Origin: an uncultured Sutterella sp.
GTDB lineage: Bacteria; Pseudomonadota; Gammaproteobacteria; Burkholderiales; Burkholderiaceae_F
Assembly (NCBI GenBank): GCA_937943605.1
Contig: CALEAW010000048.1
Span: 1 to 26,341 of the forward strand
Length of the DNA: 26,341 nucleotides
Direction of reading: 5' to 3'
In this document: positions 22,989 to 26,341 of the stretch, piece after piece
How positions within the stretch are numbered: the first letter of the stretch is position 1
Layout of the letters: each line of letters opens with the position of its first letter
Program-made: the position numbers and the translations under genes
Notes under the pieces: generated by a model
Seen by the model: only the letters and a program-made list of their open reading frames with translations
Told to the model about the DNA's origin: nothing
Databases searched by the model: none

Positions 22989-24086
22989 ATGACGGAAGAG
23001 CAGGTCAGGACTCGGCGTCATCGCGGTAGACGTCGCCGTCGCCTGTCCAGACCCCGGGATTTGCCGGACATCTTTTTCTGCGGAGATCCGCACGGCCGAT
23101 TTGATCAAATCAATGAGGCAGCGCGTCTTTATGAACCAGATGCCATGGTGATTTTGGGGGATTTACAACCGCCCGCTCCATTACAGGTGGTGCTAGCGGA
23201 AGCGCTAGCACATACTGACATCTGGTGGATTCCAGGTAACCACGATACGGACACAGATGAGTTTTATGACTATTTGTGGCGTAGCGAGTTAGCTGGACAC
23301 AATCTACATGGACGCGTTGCATGCATCGCAGGCTTACGCATTGGTGGTCTCGGTGGTGTGTTCCGTGGACAAGTTTGGATGCCAGACGGAAACCCCAACT
23401 ATTACAGCCCGTCGACTTTTATGCGTAGGGTTGGTCCGAGCAATATTTGGCGCGGTGGAGTACCACGCCGACATCGTTCGACGATTTTCCCTTCTGTCTA
23501 CAGCAATATGTTGCGACAGAAAGCGGATATTTTGGTGACGCATGAGGCGCCATCTTGTCACAAGAAAGGCTTTTCAGCATTGGATCGTTTGAGTCGTTCG
23601 CTAGGGGCTCGTTGGTTCTTTCATGGTCATCAGCATGAAGATCGGGCTTATGGGTTACAAGGTACGGTCTTTACGAGAGCGGTAGGGTACCAGGGTATTG
23701 TCAATTTGAAGGGTGAAGTTGTCGTTGCTGCAAAGTTGGATCCTCGTGAAGAGGCAGCTTTGCATGCTACGGAAGAATGGAAATGCAGAGAGATGACGAA
23801 TCCAATCATCGTTCGTGATGAAGATGGTCATATTTCGTTGTTGCCGCCAGGTATGACGGGGACGCCTGCTATTTTGCCGGTAACGATAAGAAAGCCAATC
23901 AAAGAGACTACTAGTGAGGAAACTACAGATGTGGATTCACTGTCGGTCCCAGAGTCCGTCTCTAATGAAACAAAAGAATTAGAGACAAAGGTGACAAAGA
24001 CCAATCGACGAGTGCATCGTGTATACCGAACAAAAATGTTTCGCGATCAGTATCGAAAACATAAGAAAAAACCGACTGTGTCTTAG
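22989..24086 (+). CDS. Calcineurin-like metallophosphoesterase with basic tails
   Basis: The catalytic core (about 26-250) has the five metallophosphoesterase motifs: GDPHG (32-36), GD (57-58), GNHD (83-86), THEAP (H185) and GHQH (213-216), so a two-metal hydrolase is expected. The substrate is unknown. Two odd parts flank it. Residues 8-23 contain 10 Arg in 16. The C-terminus has a Ser/Thr/Glu-rich linker (about 303-335) followed by a strongly Lys/Arg-rich last 30 residues. Both ends suggest binding to nucleic acid or to another polyanion. An AAAGGA SD precedes the ATG. It follows the WYL regulator gene by 42 bases and ends at a strong bidirectional terminator. Confidence 0.9.
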   Translation: MTEEQVRTRRHRGRRRRRLSRPRDLPDIFFCGDPHGRFDQINEAARLYEPDAMVILGDLQPPAPLQVVLAEALAHTDIWWIPGNHDTDTDEFYDYLWRSELAGHNLHGRVACIAGLRIGGLGGVFRGQVWMPDGNPNYYSPSTFMRRVGPSNIWRGGVPRRHRSTIFPSVYSNMLRQKADILVTHEAPSCHKKGFSALDRLSRSLGARWFFHGHQHEDRAYGLQGTVFTRAVGYQGIVNLKGEVVVAAKLDPREEAALHATEEWKCREMTNPIIVRDEDGHISLLPPGMTGTPAILPVTIRKPIKETTSEETTDVDSLSVPESVSNETKELETKVTKTNRRVHRVYRTKMFRDQYRKHKKKPTVS

Positions 24087-24095
24087 CTCAGGATC

Positions 24096-24134
24096 AAACA
24101 AAGAGGGCATGGATTTTCCATGCCCTCTTTGTTT
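24096..24134. terminator. Bidirectional terminator between phosphoesterase and moeA
   Basis: Arms 24096-24112 and 24118-24134 pair exactly over 17 bp, closed by A-T with a TTT loop. It lies between convergent stops. A-rich and T-rich ends serve both strands. Confidence 0.88.
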
Positions 24135-24143
24135 CAAAAGCGG

Positions 24144-25379
24144 TTAACGTAAGTGAACAGTGATCAACCCTTCTGTCATAGTTCCAGTAGCTCTTTCAGG
24201 TATTTCGGCAATGGCGTTGCTTCGTGAAACACTAAGTAATGAAGCAGAGCTTTGTTGGTTAGCCGGGATAAATATCAAGCCGTCGGCTGGATCAACTTGC
24301 AGTTGGCCACGAATAAAATCACGGCGCCCTTCGCGAGTTTTGATTTTGCCGTGCAATTTTGCTGTCAAGGTGAGTTCCTCATAAGGAACGCCCTCTAGCA
24401 TAGCAATCGCAAAACGTAAGAAAAACTCAGCACTTGTCGCAGAAGCAACAGGGTTGCCTGGGAGGCCCAAAATAAGTGCTCGCCCCTCTTTGAATGTACC
24501 AAACGAGAAGGGTTTACCAGGGCGCATGGCTACATGATAGTGTTGAAGATTAGCTATGCGATTCAGTACACTTGCGGTGAAGTCGCAGTCTCCTGGGCCA
24601 ACACCGCCAGAACAGATGACAAGATCATACTGCTGTGCGGCTTCCTTGAAGTGAGCTTCAATCACCGTGGCGTCATCAGGGAGGATGCCTAGGTATGTGG
24701 CTTGAGTACCTACCGAACGTGCCGCTAAAGTGACAAAGGTACCGTTAGCGTTATAAATTTTGCCGTCTGTTAGAGGAAGGCCGTCATTCGGTTCAATGAG
24801 TTCATCACCACTAGAAAATACGGCAACGCGCAAACGTGGATAGCAAGGTAGCGTGGCGTAACCAAGACTAGCGGCTAAGCCAAGATCGCCTCGTGTTAGG
24901 CGGCGGGGAGCTTTGAGTAAGCATTCACCTTTGTGAAATATTTCGCCTTGACGACGTACATTCGATCCAGCTTTTAATTGCCCGGGAGCAAAACGAACAG
25001 ATTGATCGATGACTTCGGTTTGCTCAATAGGGATGACTGCGTCTAAGTCTGCGGGTAGTGGTGCGCCAGTCATAATACGTAAGGCGGCGCCACGAGGAAC
25101 TTCGTTTTCGAATGGATGGCCTGCTGTTGCAATCCCACAGATAGGGAGCGTCAATATCGTTGGATCGTCCGACTCGAAATCGCTAGATCGGATAGCAAAG
25201 CCATCCATAGCGGAATTGTCAAAGAGTGGAAAGTCAAACTGCGTCGAAATATCTTGAGCCAAGATACAGCCTTCGGCTTCCAAAAGTGGCGTTGCGATTG
25301 TGGTCGCTTTAAGAGGACGGATGGCTTGACGCAGATGTTCAATAACCTGGTCAAAATCAGCACGAATGGCGTTAGACAT
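24144..25379 (-). CDS. moeA: Molybdopterin molybdenumtransferase MoeA
   Basis: MoeA inserts molybdate into adenylylated molybdopterin to make Moco. The 411 residues equal the E. coli length. DNSAMDG (54-60), TGAPLP (104-109), SSGDEL (189-194), MRPGKP (285-290) and GLPGNP (305-310) are all in place. One oddity is the usual GGVSxG.xD loop, which here reads SGGVGPGDCD (257-266), a Ser to Gly change plus a proline. AGGATT upstream supports the ATG at 25379. It is divergent from mobA across 118 bases, and together they cover the last steps of cofactor assembly. Confidence 0.95.
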   Translation of the reverse strand: MSNAIRADFDQVIEHLRQAIRPLKATTIATPLLEAEGCILAQDISTQFDFPLFDNSAMDGFAIRSSDFESDDPTILTLPICGIATAGHPFENEVPRGAALRIMTGAPLPADLDAVIPIEQTEVIDQSVRFAPGQLKAGSNVRRQGEIFHKGECLLKAPRRLTRGDLGLAASLGYATLPCYPRLRVAVFSSGDELIEPNDGLPLTDGKIYNANGTFVTLAARSVGTQATYLGILPDDATVIEAHFKEAAQQYDLVICSGGVGPGDCDFTASVLNRIANLQHYHVAMRPGKPFSFGTFKEGRALILGLPGNPVASATSAEFFLRFAIAMLEGVPYEELTLTAKLHGKIKTREGRRDFIRGQLQVDPADGLIFIPANQQSSASLLSVSRSNAIAEIPERATGTMTEGLITVHLR

Positions 25380-25497
25380 GTAAGAATCCTAAAAGTCTGC
25401 TGATGGATAAAGTAGACGTACTTTCGATTGTAGCCAAGCGCTCGAAATTACGCGTTTATAGAAGGCGCGACTTGAGCGAAATAAAGGAAACAAAATA

Positions 25498-26118
25498 ATG
25501 CAGCCTATGTCTATGGATGCACCATCAAAAAACAATACGATCGGTTTGGTTCTAGCTGGGGGGCGAGCGACTCGTATGGGTGGTGTCAATAAAGGATTGG
25601 TTCCTTTTAAAGGAAAGCCAATGGCGGCCTGGGTGATTGATGCATTGTTGCAGCAAACGTCGCGTGTTTGGGTATCGGCTAACCGAGATCATGAAGATTT
25701 TTTATCGTTTGGTGTAGATCGCGTTTTATCCGACTGCTTAAAAGACTTTCCGGGTCCTTTAGCTGCATTAGATAGCGTCAATGAAGCTAAAAAGCCAGGA
25801 GATTTCTCATGGGTGCTCATGGTGCCGTGTGATGTTCCGTTGGTGCCCGTCAGTTTGTTAGGGCGATTTCGAGAGGCATATGAAGATCAACCAGCGAAGG
25901 TGTATATCGTGAGTTCTAGAGAACGACAACATAATACGATCGCGCTGATTCACCATTCTGTGCTAGACACTGTACGTCCATATCTTTCAAGAGGTGATCG
26001 GAAGGTCGGGCTCTGGCTTACTGAGCAAAAGTGTGTCGTTGTACCGTGGGATGAGAAGGCTGGTTGTTTCGAAAATCTCAACACGCTAGAGGATGTTGAT
26101 CGTTTACAGGCGTTTTGA
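25498..26118 (+). CDS. mobA: Molybdenum cofactor guanylyltransferase
   Basis: MobA joins GMP from GTP to Mo-molybdopterin to make the MGD cofactor of DMSO-reductase-type enzymes. The 206 residues (E. coli 194) show the nucleotide loop LAGGRATRMGGVNKGL (19-34), GPLAAL (86-91), the metal-binding PCDVP (110-114) and the C-terminal FENLNTLEDV. AAAGGAAAC before the ATG fixes the start. It is divergent from moeA. Its presence implies bis-MGD enzymes such as formate dehydrogenase, nitrate or DMSO reductases elsewhere in the genome. Confidence 0.94.
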   Translation: MQPMSMDAPSKNNTIGLVLAGGRATRMGGVNKGLVPFKGKPMAAWVIDALLQQTSRVWVSANRDHEDFLSFGVDRVLSDCLKDFPGPLAALDSVNEAKKPGDFSWVLMVPCDVPLVPVSLLGRFREAYEDQPAKVYIVSSRERQHNTIALIHHSVLDTVRPYLSRGDRKVGLWLTEQKCVVVPWDEKAGCFENLNTLEDVDRLQAF

Positions 26119-26133
26119 AATGGTTGTATTAGG

Positions 26134-26160
26134 AAAATACCGTCTTTACGGTATTTTTGT
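26134..26160 (+). terminator. Terminator of mobA
   Basis: aaaataccgt (26134-26143) and acggtatttt (26148-26157) pair exactly around CTTT, with a T-run following, 15 bases after the stop. Confidence 0.85.
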
Positions 26161-26168
26161 TGAAATTC

Positions 26169-26197
26169 TTGACAAATAGTCGAAAAAGGTATGTAAT
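26169..26197 (+). promoter_or_regulatory. Upstream rRNA promoter P1
   Basis: TTGACA at 26169-26174 and TGTAAT at 26192-26197 are separated by 17 bases. It is the first of two tandem promoters, as common for rRNA operons. Confidence 0.7.
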
Positions 26198-26240
26198 ACG
26201 AATCCTTCGTTGCGACGCTGAGTCGACAACGAAATTATTT

Positions 26241-26269
26241 TTGACAAAGAGTGTTTGATCTGATATGAT
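26241..26269 (+). promoter_or_regulatory. Downstream rRNA promoter P2
   Basis: TTGACA at 26241-26246 and TATGAT at 26264-26269 have the ideal 17-base spacer. The A/T-only stretch just upstream (26232-26240) could act as an UP element. Confidence 0.85.
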
Positions 26270-26278
26270 TAACATTCT

Positions 26279-26341
26279 GTGCTTTACGAAGCACTGTTCT
26301 TTAAAAATCAGAATTCAACGAACCGATAAGTGTGAACATCG
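26279..26341 (+). promoter_or_regulatory. rRNA leader with boxB hairpin and boxA antiterminator
   Basis: gtgctt (26279-26284) and aagcac (26289-26294) form a boxB-like hairpin, directly followed by TGTTCTTTAAAA (26295-26306), close to the E. coli rrn boxA TGCTCTTTAACA. The downstream AACCGATAAGTGTG resembles proteobacterial pre-16S leaders. The window ends before 16S itself. Confidence 0.8.

Noticed and set aside
1..26341. CRISPR arrays, tRNA genes, prophage or insertion sequence ends
   Set aside because: I saw no regularly spaced repeats, no tRNA arm signatures and no transposase or integrase; the group II intron is the only mobile element.

Overview
The window is chromosomal housekeeping DNA of a Gram-negative proteobacterium. 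Gene order and protein character point to Betaproteobacteria, Burkholderiales, and I suspect the Sutterellaceae (Sutterella/Parasutterella type). The reasons are the yhbY<>rlmE-ftsH-folP-glmM block, the smr-trxB<>ftsK-lolA block, LolA and GmhA (outer membrane and LPS), and an rrn leader of proteobacterial type at the right edge. The family-level placement is inference; no 16S sequence lies inside the window. There is no prophage, CRISPR array or defence island. The only mobile element is one group II intron.

Layout. 1-1829 (minus): trxA-rho, with a C-rich rut-like leader before rho. 2097-2191: the SRP RNA gene ffs with its terminator. 2343-8494 (plus): GNAT acetyltransferase, dnaX, ybaB, a group II intron with its own RT/maturase, modD and recR. 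8593-9826 (plus): gmhA and greA. 9925-10470 (minus): yhbY, convergent with greA and divergent from rlmE. 10529-15723 (plus): rlmE, ftsH, folP, glmM. 15842-16186: an unrecognised small protein. 16343-16681: a PII protein. 16761-18416 (minus): smr and trxB. 18652-21791 (plus): ftsK and lolA. 21939-24086 (plus): a WYL-domain regulator and a metallophosphoesterase with basic tails. 24144-25379 (minus): moeA. 25498-26118 (plus): mobA. 26130-26341: a terminator, two tandem promoters and a boxB/boxA leader typical of an rRNA operon whose 16S gene lies just beyond the edge.

How the genes fit together. dnaX, ybaB and recR form the widespread replication/recombination cluster, here preceded by ffs. trxA and trxB supply the two halves of the thioredoxin system from separate loci. 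modD, moeA and mobA all relate to molybdenum or its cofactor; modD is the odd one because it sits between ybaB and recR.

Most notable points. (1) dnaX is split into two overlapping frames. A gamma-sized product ends in the zero frame, and the tau C-terminal domain lies in the +1 frame. The junction has an SD-like GGGGAG on one side and a 12-bp stem on the other, which looks like programmed recoding, although a simple indel is not excluded. (2) The group II intron sits seven nucleotides behind a terminator-like hairpin, in the 5' UTR of modD. Its catalytic domain V appears to carry an extra hairpin. (3) The WYL gene has two ATGC-N3/4-GCAT elements 20 bp apart over and just after its promoter, and it is followed closely by an unusual phosphoesterase.
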